42,036 nt of DNA from assembly GCA_937925475.1 (NCBI GenBank), contig CALEWH010000014.1:1-42036 (forward strand). Direction: 5' to 3'. Positions 28,965 to 36,911 of the stretch are shown here, one piece after another (position 1 is the stretch's first letter; each line of letters starts with the position of its first letter). Made by a program: the position numbers and the translations under genes. Under the pieces are notes generated by a model. The model worked only from the letters and a program-made list of their open reading frames with translations, did not search any database and had not been told where the DNA came from. Source of the DNA: an uncultured Clostridia bacterium (GTDB lineage Bacteria; Bacillota; Clostridia; Christensenellales; UBA1242).

Positions 28965-29933
28965 ATGGGGTTTTTATCAAAACTGAAAAACATATTTGCT
29001 AAAAACATTGATTGTAGTAAGGCACTTGACGATGTCTTTTTTCATCTTATGCCTTGGGTTAAGGTCACTGTCGATAGCAATTTGATTGTGAAAGATGGCT
29101 TTACTGCGTTGTTTGTGTGCAAAAACAAGGTCACCGACATACTTCCTAGTGGCAAGCACAAACTAAACAACAATACTATCCCATATACATTTAAAAGATT
29201 GAAACTTTACAAAATTGACAAGCACGGAAATATGCCCAAAAAGTTTAGATGTGACATATATTTTGTGAGTAGTGCTGTCGTGTCAAATTTTGAGTTTGTG
29301 TCCAACAATCCGTACATCAAAAAGAGCAACCGCTTTGGCAGGGTTATTGCATACAGCGAAGGCGAGTGCGATATGTGCATTGAAAATCCACAAAAACTTA
29401 TAGAGTACATATTGTTGGAGCGGGCGTATATCAAAGATAAGGTTGCAATCAAGGACATATCGGCGATAATAGGCAATGGCGTCAATGAAATAATGGAAAA
29501 GAGCGGTGAGAGTTTTGGAAACCTTATAGCAAATGTTCAAAACACAAATATGCTCATAAATGCAAACATCAATAATGTGCTGGCTTTTTGCGGATTAAGA
29601 TGTCAAAATTTACACCTGAAACTAATGCGCGTAAATTCGCGACTTCAAGAAAGGATAGACGAATATATTAAGACCCAACGCGAATACAACGAACAGTTTG
29701 CCAGCGACAACAATGCCCAAATCAACCAATCGTTAAACACAACAATGGTGGAAAATAGTGTTTTGTCAGGGCAGGAGAGTTTTTCGGCGTTTGGTGAAAA
29801 TCAGTCGACTTCGCCTGCGATAGACTTCACTCGACTTAATAAAAAACAATGTCACTATTGTGGCAAATATATCAATGAAAAGGCTAAATATTGCGAATAT
29901 TGCGGATTTGACCAAGACTCTGTCGACAAATAA
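28965..29933 (+). CDS. SPFH/Band-7-like protein with C-terminal zinc ribbon
   Basis: 322 residues from the ATG at 28965. The longer frame to 28872 would cover the promoter and adds 31 hydrophobic residues of no sense. Residues about 30-140 match the SPFH variant found in YdjI-like 'virion core' proteins: SNLIVKDGFTALFV, a Gly turn and NTIPYTFKRL, then DIYFVSS. A helical region follows (about 195-260), a Ser/Gln/Asn-rich linker, and a zinc ribbon CHYCG...CEYCG (about 301-317). Members of this group are thought to form membrane-associated oligomers, and in Bacillus YdjI belongs to the envelope-stress/phage-shock PspA group. No PspA gene is visible here. Confidence 0.75.
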   Translation: MGFLSKLKNIFAKNIDCSKALDDVFFHLMPWVKVTVDSNLIVKDGFTALFVCKNKVTDILPSGKHKLNNNTIPYTFKRLKLYKIDKHGNMPKKFRCDIYFVSSAVVSNFEFVSNNPYIKKSNRFGRVIAYSEGECDMCIENPQKLIEYILLERAYIKDKVAIKDISAIIGNGVNEIMEKSGESFGNLIANVQNTNMLINANINNVLAFCGLRCQNLHLKLMRVNSRLQERIDEYIKTQREYNEQFASDNNAQINQSLNTTMVENSVLSGQESFSAFGENQSTSPAIDFTRLNKKQCHYCGKYINEKAKYCEYCGFDQDSVDK

Positions 29934-29957
29934 TACCCGAAAGGGTATTGTTTTTTT
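29932..29957 (+). terminator. Intrinsic terminator with GAAA tetraloop
   Basis: AATACCC/GGGTATT (29932-29938 and 29943-29949) closed by GAAA, then GTTTTTTT. It overlaps the stop codon on one side and the -35 of the next promoter on the other. Confidence 0.9.
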
Positions 29958-29976
29958 GTGCGAGTCATCGTATAAT
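29948..29976 (+). promoter_or_regulatory. Promoter overlapping the preceding terminator
   Basis: TTGTTT (29948-29953), formed by the end of the terminator stem and its T tract, 17 bases, TATAAT (29971-29976). Confidence 0.65.
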
Positions 29977-29996
29977 ATGTGTGGGGAGATAGAGTG

Positions 29997-31217
29997 ATGG
30001 GGATATTAAAAGCATATAAAGATTATAGAAATCGTAAACAAGTTTTGGAGACTTTAAACAGTCCTTACTTCATGTACACCACAAAAGCAGTCCTTGACCT
30101 TGACTTTGTTTTTGATGTGGCAAAGATATATTCGGCATGGTACAACGACCATTATTTTTCAGTGATGTCGGATGATCCAAAGGCGGAAGAAAAACAAGAA
30201 AAATATATGAATTGGATGCTTAATTTTACAAACAACTTTAACGAAGCGAAGGAGAGATTGGCAGACGACCTTGATACACATATTGAAAATATAAAAAATC
30301 TGTTTAATAAGACCTTCAACTTTGATTTGGACAAAGAGCTGTTTGAAGACAACTTTGGGCTTGTGTACTCATACATTATGGGGAAGGATGACCCGATGGA
30401 ACCATATAAAGACAATCGTGTTACTATTACGGACTACATCAGTCTGATTGAAGAGCGAGAGATGTTGGAAGACTCATACAACTTGCTTCGCGCGTTTTCG
30501 CAAGCGATGGTGGCGGGAAAAATTAGATACGATGCGGAACCATTTACAGATGGTCATGTGTGCATGATAGACCTTGAAACATTTGAAGATTACTACAAAG
30601 AAATCGAAACGCTAGTAAAAGAAACAAAACTAGGTGATAAGGTTTCGGACATAAAACTTAACGATGCAAAAGCAAGTATCGAAGTGTTTTTTGGATTGCC
30701 CATAACCATTGATAGAGCGAAGAAATTGGAGATGATTCAAGATGTTACTGGGGCTACTCAAAAGGAATTGGAAAAACTTTTAGTCGACACTTTGCACGAA
30801 AACTATGCTGAGTACTTGAGTTGTCTTGATTATTTGAAAGAATACAAATCAATAACAATGTACGACAAAATCCTTATGCGAAACTGTGATTTTTGTGGAT
30901 TGATATTAATGCCAGCATTGCTATATGCACCACAAGAAGTTTCAGAAGCATTTGCCTTGCTTGATTCGGGACGCAGTGTGGCAACCATCAATTCCAAATA
31001 CTATGGCGACTATATGCGTTTGTTTTATGGACTGGGTGTAAACGAACAAGAAATCCAAGACCATATCCAAATAATCGACGATAAAGGCAATAAGTCAGTT
31101 CCTGCATACAAGGATATTCCGAAAGAACAAAGGGACAAAATTAAAAAAGCGTCAAACATCAGCAATATGAGTTTTGGTGGAGAACAACCTGAAAAACATG
31201 GTTATAGCAAAAGATAA
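29997..31217 (+). CDS. Hypothetical protein, 406 aa
   Basis: I start it at the ATG at 29997: GGGGAG lies about nine bases upstream, and the earlier in-frame ATG at 29979 precedes that site. The protein is acidic, soluble and helical, with no signal peptide. Residues 1-60 (MGILKAYKDYRNRKQ, then YFMYTTKAVLDLDFVFDVAKIY) and a middle part rich in Glu, Leu and Asp are clear helices; a pair NCDFCG near residue 294 could bind metal but is isolated. No family recognised. It sits alone between two terminators, after the SPFH/zinc-ribbon gene. Confidence 0.7.
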   Translation: MGILKAYKDYRNRKQVLETLNSPYFMYTTKAVLDLDFVFDVAKIYSAWYNDHYFSVMSDDPKAEEKQEKYMNWMLNFTNNFNEAKERLADDLDTHIENIKNLFNKTFNFDLDKELFEDNFGLVYSYIMGKDDPMEPYKDNRVTITDYISLIEEREMLEDSYNLLRAFSQAMVAGKIRYDAEPFTDGHVCMIDLETFEDYYKEIETLVKETKLGDKVSDIKLNDAKASIEVFFGLPITIDRAKKLEMIQDVTGATQKELEKLLVDTLHENYAEYLSCLDYLKEYKSITMYDKILMRNCDFCGLILMPALLYAPQEVSEAFALLDSGRSVATINSKYYGDYMRLFYGLGVNEQEIQDHIQIIDDKGNKSVPAYKDIPKEQRDKIKKASNISNMSFGGEQPEKHGYSKR

Positions 31218-31224
31218 TCGCTAC

Positions 31225-31262
31225 AAAACAGCATTTTACTTAGTTAAAATGTTGTTTTTTTT
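31225..31262 (+). terminator. Intrinsic terminator
   Basis: A 14-pair stem (31225-31238 with 31245-31258, one G-T pair) with loop CTTAGT and a T tract. The T tract also provides the -35 of the next promoter. Confidence 0.85.
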
Positions 31263-31280
31263 ATTAGTTTTATATATAAT
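31252..31280 (+). promoter_or_regulatory. Promoter overlapping the preceding terminator
   Basis: TTGTTT (31252-31257), 17 bases, TATAAT (31275-31280), the same terminator-promoter fusion as at 29948-29976. Confidence 0.65.
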
Positions 31281-31300
31281 AAAACAAATAGGAGAATATT

Positions 31301-32191
31301 ATGAAAATAGGTTTTGTAGTTCCTGTGCTAAATGAGTGCGATATCCAACAACGATACAGTGCGATAGAAGAAGCGTGCAAAGGATTTGACTGCGATTTTG
31401 AGGTGATATTTGCGTTTAATAGCAAACTTAACGCCCAATTTTCGCGAGTAAGAACTTTGTATATCGACAATAAGCGTGTGTGTGCGTTTAAGGTCAGTAC
31501 ACCTGTAAACGAGCACAAACTTATCGCGATTGCATTAAAGTACTGCGAAGACTATGACGCAACAATAATTTACTCGGCGAAAGAAACAATCAATGTCGAA
31601 GTGATTAAAACCTTTTTGTACTCGTGGAAAGCGGGAAACAAAATTGTATATTTGAAAAAGGTTTTTGCGCATCCTAAAAAATTGTGGGTTAAGTTTAAAC
31701 ACTGGATTTACAAAATAGGAATGAAGATGCTAGGTCTGTTTAAAGACTTTGGCGCCGAAACTGATATCCAACTGCTTGACTGCGATGTCGTCAAAACAAT
31801 CAATCAAGTTCCGGCAAAATCACGACAACTTCGTGTGCTTGACTCTTTTATAGGTTATAATTATGACATTATAAAAATGGAAGTTGATAGCAAGACCAAA
31901 GACAGCAAGATGTATGTCGAACGCACTAAGAGCGTAAAGCGTAGTGCATTAGGTATGGGCATATGTACATTCTTGTTTGTTGCATTTGTGACCCTTGGCG
32001 TGCTTACAGCGACAAAAGTGCTTAGACTTGGAGTTGTTTGGCACATAACATGGTGGTTTGCTTCTGTGTGCTCGGCAGTTTTGTGGCTTATATACTACAC
32101 AAGACATTCGTTGGGTCTAAGAGTAGGCGACAATATTGACGAAAAAGAACTTAGAACTTTGGAAAATAGCATAGAAAAATATAATTTTTAA
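31301..32191 (+). CDS. Degenerate family-2 glycosyltransferase-like membrane protein
   Basis: 296 residues. The N-terminus has the GT-A start of family-2 transferases (MKIGFVVPVLNECDI). A conserved-looking core follows, then two C-terminal membrane helices (about residues 215-238 and 245-265), as in GtrB/DPM1-like polyprenyl-phosphate sugar transferases. Where those enzymes have the metal-binding DAD/DLQ motif, this protein reads YSAKETINVEVIKTF (about residues 93-107), with no aspartate, while the following WKAGNKIVYLKK keeps the family pattern. It may therefore be inactive, regulatory, or use other residues. AGGAG lies before the ATG; monocistronic. Confidence 0.72.
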   Translation: MKIGFVVPVLNECDIQQRYSAIEEACKGFDCDFEVIFAFNSKLNAQFSRVRTLYIDNKRVCAFKVSTPVNEHKLIAIALKYCEDYDATIIYSAKETINVEVIKTFLYSWKAGNKIVYLKKVFAHPKKLWVKFKHWIYKIGMKMLGLFKDFGAETDIQLLDCDVVKTINQVPAKSRQLRVLDSFIGYNYDIIKMEVDSKTKDSKMYVERTKSVKRSALGMGICTFLFVAFVTLGVLTATKVLRLGVVWHITWWFASVCSAVLWLIYYTRHSLGLRVGDNIDEKELRTLENSIEKYNF

Positions 32192-32214
32192 AGGTGTTTT
32201 CGGACACCTTTTTG
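32190..32214 (+). terminator. Intrinsic terminator
   Basis: AAAGGTGT/ACACCTTT (32190-32197 and 32204-32211) with a TTTCGG loop and a short T tail, overlapping the stop codon. Confidence 0.85.
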
Positions 32215-32237
32215 TCAATACTTAGTTGGAGGGTATT

Positions 32238-33347
32238 ATGGATATAAGAGATAACGAACTTGCACAAAAGATAGTAAATTATTCATGCGATGTTAAAAAG
32301 GGTGAAAAAGTCCTTATAGAGTGTTGTGGCACAAGCGAATATTTTATCGCTTGCCTTATTAAAGAAATTTACAAAGCAGGCGGAATGCCTTTTGTAAAAA
32401 GTTATAACAAACGCGTCAAAAAAGAAATTTTGCGTGGCTCTGATAAAAAGTTTTTGGAAGAGTGGGCGTCTTGGGACGAAAAGTTTATGGACGATATGGA
32501 CGCTGTAATTTTGGTTTCGGGCGACGACAACATTTTTGAGTATAGCGATATTCCGGCAGACAAGATGGATTTGTATTCGAGTATATATGTCAAACGAGTG
32601 CACCTTGATGTGCGTGTTAAGAAAAAATGGGTTTTGCTAAGATATCCGACACCGTCTTTTGCACAAAGTAGCAAAATGAGCACCGAAGACTTTAACGACT
32701 TTTTCTATAAGGTCTGCAATCTTGACTATGCACATATGTGCAAATGTATGGATCCGCTTAAAGCTCTTATGGAAAAAACCGACCAAGTAAAAATTGTGGC
32801 TAAAAACACAAACCTTACTTTCTCAATCAAAAACATTCCTGCGGTCAAGTGTTGTGGCGAGTGCAATATCCCAGACGGCGAGTTGTATACAGCGCCTGTC
32901 AAAGATAGCATAAATGGCTATATCACATTCAATATTCCGACCATATATAACGGCATAGAGCATAGGGATATCAAACTTACTTTCAAAAACGGCAAAATCG
33001 TGGAAGCAAGTAGCAACAATAGCGACAAACTTTTAGATGTCCTAAACACAGACGAAGGTTCGAGATATATTGGCGAGTTTTCATTTGGTCTAAATCCTTA
33101 TATAAACAAACCTATCCTTGACATTTTGTTTGATGAGAAAATGGGCGAGAGTATTCATATGGCAGTTGGTGGTTGTTATGACGACGCATACAATGGAAAC
33201 AAAAGTGCAATACACTGGGATTTGATCCAGTCCCACGCCGAAGAATATGGCGGTGGCGAAATTTACTTTGACGGCGTGTTAATTAGGAAAAATGGTCGAT
33301 TTATCCCAAATGAATTAGTTGCGTTAAACAAAGAAAATTTGATATAA
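32238..33347 (+). CDS. M29-family aminopeptidase
   Basis: A cytoplasmic two-metal aminopeptidase (AmpS/PepS type) that trims N-terminal residues from peptides. 369 residues from the ATG at 32238; GGAGGG lies before it, and the in-frame TTG at 32226 precedes that site. Family landmarks: GEKVLIECC early, the metal-site stretch NIPDGELYTAPVKDSINGYI (about residues 214-233), GEFSFGLNP, DEKMGESIHMAVGG (about 294-307), and SAIHWDLI near the end. It lies 24 bases upstream of gapA on the same strand, so the two are probably co-transcribed. Confidence 0.9.
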   Translation: MDIRDNELAQKIVNYSCDVKKGEKVLIECCGTSEYFIACLIKEIYKAGGMPFVKSYNKRVKKEILRGSDKKFLEEWASWDEKFMDDMDAVILVSGDDNIFEYSDIPADKMDLYSSIYVKRVHLDVRVKKKWVLLRYPTPSFAQSSKMSTEDFNDFFYKVCNLDYAHMCKCMDPLKALMEKTDQVKIVAKNTNLTFSIKNIPAVKCCGECNIPDGELYTAPVKDSINGYITFNIPTIYNGIEHRDIKLTFKNGKIVEASSNNSDKLLDVLNTDEGSRYIGEFSFGLNPYINKPILDILFDEKMGESIHMAVGGCYDDAYNGNKSAIHWDLIQSHAEEYGGGEIYFDGVLIRKNGRFIPNELVALNKENLI

Positions 33348-33371
33348 TCAATAAAAAAATAGGAGAAAAAT

Positions 33372-34388
33372 ATGAAAGTAGCAAAAGTAGGAATAAATGG
33401 TTTTGGTCGTATCGGACGCCAACTTGTTCGTATTGCATCAAAACTTGACGATGTTGATGTTGTGGCAGTAAATGATCCATTCATCACACTTGATTACGCA
33501 AAATATCTTTTGGAGCGTGACACTGTGCACGGCACATTTGATGGCAAAGTAGAAGTGAAAGGCGAATATTTGGTGGTTAATGGCAAGAAAATTAAGTTTT
33601 TCGCTTGCATGAACCCTGAAGAAATCGACTGGAAAGGTGCTGGTGCTGAGTATATTTGCGAAGCAACTGGTAAGTTTACAAAAGCCGAAGATGCTCAAAG
33701 ACACTTGAAAGGCGGTGCTAAAAAAGTTATTATCACTGCACCGGGCAAAAATTGTCCAATGTTTGTATACGGCGTAAACCACGACACTTATACAAAAGAT
33801 ATGACTATCGTGAGCAATGCAAGTTGTACTACAAACTGCCTTGCACCACTTGCAAAAGTTGTTAATGACAACTGGGGGATTGAAGAAGGTCTTATGACTA
33901 CTGTTCACTCAGTTACAGCGACCCAACTTACTGTTGATGGCCCAAGCAAAAAAGATTGGAGAGGTGGCCGTGCTGCTTGCGGAAATATTATCCCTTCATC
34001 AACTGGCGCTGCAAAAGCGGTTGGAGTAGTTATCCCCGAACTTAACGGCAAACTTACAGGTATGAGTTTTAGAGTTCCTACACTAGATGTGTCGGTAGTT
34101 GACCTTACTGTTAGACTTAAAAAACCTACAACATATGACGAAATAAAAGCGGTTATGAAAAAATGCGCTGACAAAACAATGAAAGACATTATCGGTTATA
34201 CCGAAGAAGCGCTTGTATCTAGCGACTTTATCGGTGACGAACGCGCTAGTATTTTCGATGCTTCTGCTGGAATTATGATAAGCCCTACATTTGTAAAACT
34301 TGTTGCGTGGTACGACAATGAATGGGGTTATTCGGTTCAATGTATGCGTCTAATTAGACATATGCACAAAGTTGACACTGCAAAATAA
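33372..34388 (+). CDS. gapA: Glyceraldehyde-3-phosphate dehydrogenase
   Basis: Converts glyceraldehyde-3-phosphate, phosphate and NAD+ to 1,3-bisphosphoglycerate in glycolysis. 338 residues. NAD-binding GINGFGRIGR (about 7-16), active-site SCTTNCLAP with the catalytic Cys at about 152, the catalytic His in TVHSVTATQ (about 179), RGGRAA, and the C-terminal WYDNEWGYS. AGGAG lies before the ATG. It is preceded by a peptidase and followed by a terminator; the common pgk-tpiA neighbours are absent. Confidence 0.98.
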   Translation: MKVAKVGINGFGRIGRQLVRIASKLDDVDVVAVNDPFITLDYAKYLLERDTVHGTFDGKVEVKGEYLVVNGKKIKFFACMNPEEIDWKGAGAEYICEATGKFTKAEDAQRHLKGGAKKVIITAPGKNCPMFVYGVNHDTYTKDMTIVSNASCTTNCLAPLAKVVNDNWGIEEGLMTTVHSVTATQLTVDGPSKKDWRGGRAACGNIIPSSTGAAKAVGVVIPELNGKLTGMSFRVPTLDVSVVDLTVRLKKPTTYDEIKAVMKKCADKTMKDIIGYTEEALVSSDFIGDERASIFDASAGIMISPTFVKLVAWYDNEWGYSVQCMRLIRHMHKVDTAK

Positions 34389-34417
34389 TAAGTTGGCAAA
34401 AACACAATAAGTAAAAG

Positions 34418-34449
34418 AAAAAGATAAAGGATTTCCTTTATCTTTTTTT
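34418..34449. terminator. Bidirectional intrinsic terminator after gapA
   Basis: A 13-bp stem AAAAAGATAAAGG with its complement (34418-34430 and 34435-34447) and loop ATTT. It overlaps the stop of the convergent XRE gene. Confidence 0.9.
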
Positions 34450-34641
34450 AAACTCTTTTCCAGTGATGAGATAGTCTATCGAAACATTAAAATACTTGGA
34501 CATTTGTACAAGTAAGGCAAGGGAAGGCTCGCGTTTTCCGTTTTCATAATGCGACAACGCTTCTCGCGATATGTGCAAGTCGAGAGCCACTTTCAATTGA
34601 TTGAGTTGTTTTTGTTTTCTAATTTCTTTAAGACCTAACAT
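34438..34641 (-). CDS. XRE-family HTH transcriptional regulator
   Basis: 67 residues, a single Cro/CI-type helix-turn-helix domain (about residues 4-60) with LKEIRKQKQLNQLKVALDL, HISREALSHYENGKREPSL and FNVSIDYLITG. Such minimal proteins bind DNA as dimers and usually repress their own and a neighbouring gene. It is divergent from the small membrane protein at 34720, with two near-identical palindromes in between, which are its likely operators. Confidence 0.92.
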   Translation of the reverse strand: MLGLKEIRKQKQLNQLKVALDLHISREALSHYENGKREPSLALLVQMSKYFNVSIDYLITGKEFKKR

Positions 34642-34656
34642 TTTTCACTCTTATTA

Positions 34657-34685
34657 TTGACAATATTGTAACATTTTGTTACAAT
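34657..34685 (+). promoter_or_regulatory. Promoter of the small membrane protein gene
   Basis: TTGACA (34657-34662), 17 bases, TACAAT (34680-34685). Spacer and -10 are covered by the first operator palindrome. Confidence 0.8.
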
Positions 34686-34709
34686 GTAAATGTTACATTT
34701 TGTAACATT
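34665..34709. promoter_or_regulatory. Twin operator palindromes for the XRE regulator
   Basis: ATTGTAAC-ATTTT-GTTACAAT (34665-34685) and AATGTTAC-ATTTT-GTAACATT (34689-34709): each has 8-bp perfect arms around the same ATTTT centre, with centres 24 bases apart. The first overlaps the -10 and spacer of the rightward promoter; the second lies over the start of its transcript. Binding should repress that gene. Confidence 0.8.
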
Positions 34710-34719
34710 GGGGGATTTT

Positions 34720-35217
34720 ATGAAAGAAAGCACTTATGGAATAACAAAAGCCATTTTATCCATAGGGTTAATGCTGGTTTGTGTGTTGGATTTTGTTTAT
34801 GTAATTCAATCTTATTTAGACAATAGAAAAGAAACGAAAGTTCCATTTCTTTATTTTTTAATTATGATATTATTGCTAGCAATTTTTATAATCTCAATAA
34901 TTAATATGTTTAATAATGAAGTAGAAACATTGTCAAACGATAATATGAGTAGTAATAAGACATTATCAAACAATCTTTTGTGGATTTCTGCTTCTATTAT
35001 CATAATTACAATGACTATATTTTTTTCAATCCGCATAGGATTAAGGGAATTGGCTTCGAAGTCGAATGGTGGATCTACTATTGAAGATATTGCAAATAGT
35101 ATCGATAATTTGACTTATGCTGTTGAAGCGTCGCTTTTAAGTCAGTATTTGAAAGAAATTTTTTCGATTTCTATTGTGAGTTTTCTAAACTGTTTAATTG
35201 ATGTTAATCATAAATAA
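34720..35217 (+). CDS. Small multi-pass membrane protein under XRE control
   Basis: 165 residues from the ATG at 34720 (GGGG just upstream; the in-frame ATG at 34690 lies inside an operator). Membrane helices at about residues 9-32, 43-65 and 90-110, with a polar loop rich in Asn and Ser between the second and third, and a last part with another moderately hydrophobic helix (about 140-158). The family is not recognised. Codon use is AT-rich. The XRE-repressor plus membrane-protein layout suggests a stress-, prophage- or toxin-like inducible gene, but this is inference. Confidence 0.72.
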   Translation: MKESTYGITKAILSIGLMLVCVLDFVYVIQSYLDNRKETKVPFLYFLIMILLLAIFIISIINMFNNEVETLSNDNMSSNKTLSNNLLWISASIIIITMTIFFSIRIGLRELASKSNGGSTIEDIANSIDNLTYAVEASLLSQYLKEIFSISIVSFLNCLIDVNHK

Positions 35218-35234
35218 ATATTATTAACAATATT

Positions 35235-35257
35235 AGAGGTCATTGACCTCTTTTTTC
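35235..35257 (+). terminator. Intrinsic terminator
   Basis: AGAGGTC/GACCTCT (35235-35241 and 35245-35251) with a 3-base loop and a T tract. Confidence 0.85.
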
Positions 35258-35277
35258 TTTGTGCAGAATGATTATTC

Positions 35278-35306
35278 TTGATTAATGGAACGATTGTTGG
35301 TATACT
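35278..35306 (+). promoter_or_regulatory. Promoter of the TM2 protein-mnmA operon
   Basis: TTGATT (35278-35283), 17 bases, TATACT (35301-35306), 17 bases before the ATG at 35324. Confidence 0.7.
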
Positions 35307-35323
35307 ATCAAAGGAGAAATGTT

Positions 35324-35839
35324 ATGAGATGTCCTATTTGTAATTGCAGAATGAAAAACAAAACTGTGTGTCCATATTGCAAAATTACTGGTACACAAGT
35401 TAAAGGCGCTAGCAACCAACTTGCTAAAATTGCGCTAAAAAACGGAAAACGCAAAGAAGTTTTTAATAGCACAACTATTCCATTTGATGTAAACTACACA
35501 AGATTGTTGTTGATTGCCATATTTACAGGTTTTGTGGGTGGCCACGACTATTATGTAGGCAAGTATGCAAAGGGGATATTTTGCAGTGCAAGTGTTGTTT
35601 GGGCGTCCTTGATGATTATCATTGGTGAGGTTTTTGGCGCGGCAAAGTATTTTGTATTTGGTTTGTTTTATGAGATCTCTGTGCTTTGCGCAAGTATAAC
35701 TGTATTGTTTTGGATTTGTGACATATTCGGAATCGCTGTGCACAATTTTAGTATGCCAGTGGTATTGTTGGATGAGTTGCAAGCGGATGCAAACATTAAA
35801 ATGAAAGAAGAACAAAAAAAGAAGGCGAACAATGACTAA
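35324..35839 (+). CDS. Zinc-ribbon plus TM2-domain membrane protein
   Basis: 171 residues from the ATG at 35324 (AGGAG upstream; a longer frame from 35285 would cover the promoter). The N-terminus has a zinc ribbon: CPIC (residues 3-6) and CPYC (about 17-20). Residues about 60-150 form a TM2-type domain: a membrane helix, the loop FVGGHDYYVGKYAKGI, then further helices. The TM2 loop normally ends in an Arg/His-Phe-Tyr pattern and is kept here as HDYY. Function of the family is unclear. The gene overlaps mnmA by 8 bases, so they are co-expressed. Confidence 0.82.
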   Translation: MRCPICNCRMKNKTVCPYCKITGTQVKGASNQLAKIALKNGKRKEVFNSTTIPFDVNYTRLLLIAIFTGFVGGHDYYVGKYAKGIFCSASVVWASLMIIIGEVFGAAKYFVFGLFYEISVLCASITVLFWICDIFGIAVHNFSMPVVLLDELQADANIKMKEEQKKKANND

Positions 35840-36911
35840 AAGAGTTGTGGTCGGAATGAGCGGTGGAGTGGACTCGTCAGTTGCGGCGGCTCTACTTAAA
35901 GAACAAGGCTATGAAGTAATCGGTTTGTATATGCTAAATTGGGAAGAAGAAGATGAAAATGGCGTGTGTTCGGCCGTAAACGATTATGAAGATGTAAAAA
36001 GAGTGTGCAATAACATAGGTATTCCTTATTACACCATAAACTTTGCAAAAGAATACTTGGATAGAGTGTTTAGCGAGTTTTTGAGAGAGTACAAACTGGG
36101 TCGAACTCCAAATCCCGATGTGCTTTGCAATCGTGAAATAAAGTTTGGACCTTTTTTGGAATATGCAAAAAAACTGGGCGCTGACTATATTGCGACTGGA
36201 CATTATGCAAAAATAATACATGATGGTGACACATCATATCTTTTAAAAGCGAAAGATACAAATAAAGATCAAACATACTTTTTAAATCAACTTTCACAAG
36301 AACAATTAAAAGATGTTTTATTTCCATTAGGAGATATAGAAAAGCCGGAAGTAAGACGGATTGCTAAAAAGTACAATTTGTCGACTGCTGAGAAAAAAGA
36401 TAGCACAGGCATTTGTTTTATTGGCGAAAAAAGGTTTAGAGAATTTTTGCAAAACTATATCCCTGCAAAAAGGGGAAATATCTGCACCGAAGATGGTGAG
36501 ATTGTAGGCACTCATGATGGAGTAATGTTTTACACATTGGGTCAAAGACGCGGTCTAAACATTGGTGGCAAACATGGTGGAAATGGCAAGAGATGGTTTG
36601 TGTATGACAAGAATGTCAAAGACAATATCTTGTATGTTTCTCAAGGTGAAGATGACCGCTTGTATTCAAAGAGTCTTGTGACATATAAGGTTAATTGGAT
36701 TCCGAACACTCCTAAGGAAAAAGAATTTGAGTGTTTTGCAAAGTTTAGATATCGCCAACCTGATCAAAAGGTCAAGGTTAATATTGAAAAGGATCGCGTG
36801 TTGGTGACTTTTGCTGAGCCACAAAGGGCGGTTACTCCGGGTCAATATGTGGTGTTTTACACTGAAACAAATTGCCTTGGCGGTGGGATTATTGAAGAGG
36901 TAAATTACTAA
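35832..36911 (+). CDS. mnmA: tRNA-specific 2-thiouridylase MnmA
   Basis: Adds the 2-thio group to wobble uridine 34 of tRNA-Lys, -Glu and -Gln. 359 residues. PP-loop GMSGGVDSS (about 8-16), substrate loop GRTPNPDVLCN with the first catalytic Cys (about C99), ATGHYA, KDQTYFLNQL, and the second Cys in DSTGICFIGEKRF (about C195); the C-terminal part ends PGQYVVFY. It overlaps the upstream gene by 8 bases and the MarR gene by one base (TAATG). Confidence 0.97.
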   Translation: MTKRVVVGMSGGVDSSVAAALLKEQGYEVIGLYMLNWEEEDENGVCSAVNDYEDVKRVCNNIGIPYYTINFAKEYLDRVFSEFLREYKLGRTPNPDVLCNREIKFGPFLEYAKKLGADYIATGHYAKIIHDGDTSYLLKAKDTNKDQTYFLNQLSQEQLKDVLFPLGDIEKPEVRRIAKKYNLSTAEKKDSTGICFIGEKRFREFLQNYIPAKRGNICTEDGEIVGTHDGVMFYTLGQRRGLNIGGKHGGNGKRWFVYDKNVKDNILYVSQGEDDRLYSKSLVTYKVNWIPNTPKEKEFECFAKFRYRQPDQKVKVNIEKDRVLVTFAEPQRAVTPGQYVVFYTETNCLGGGIIEEVNY

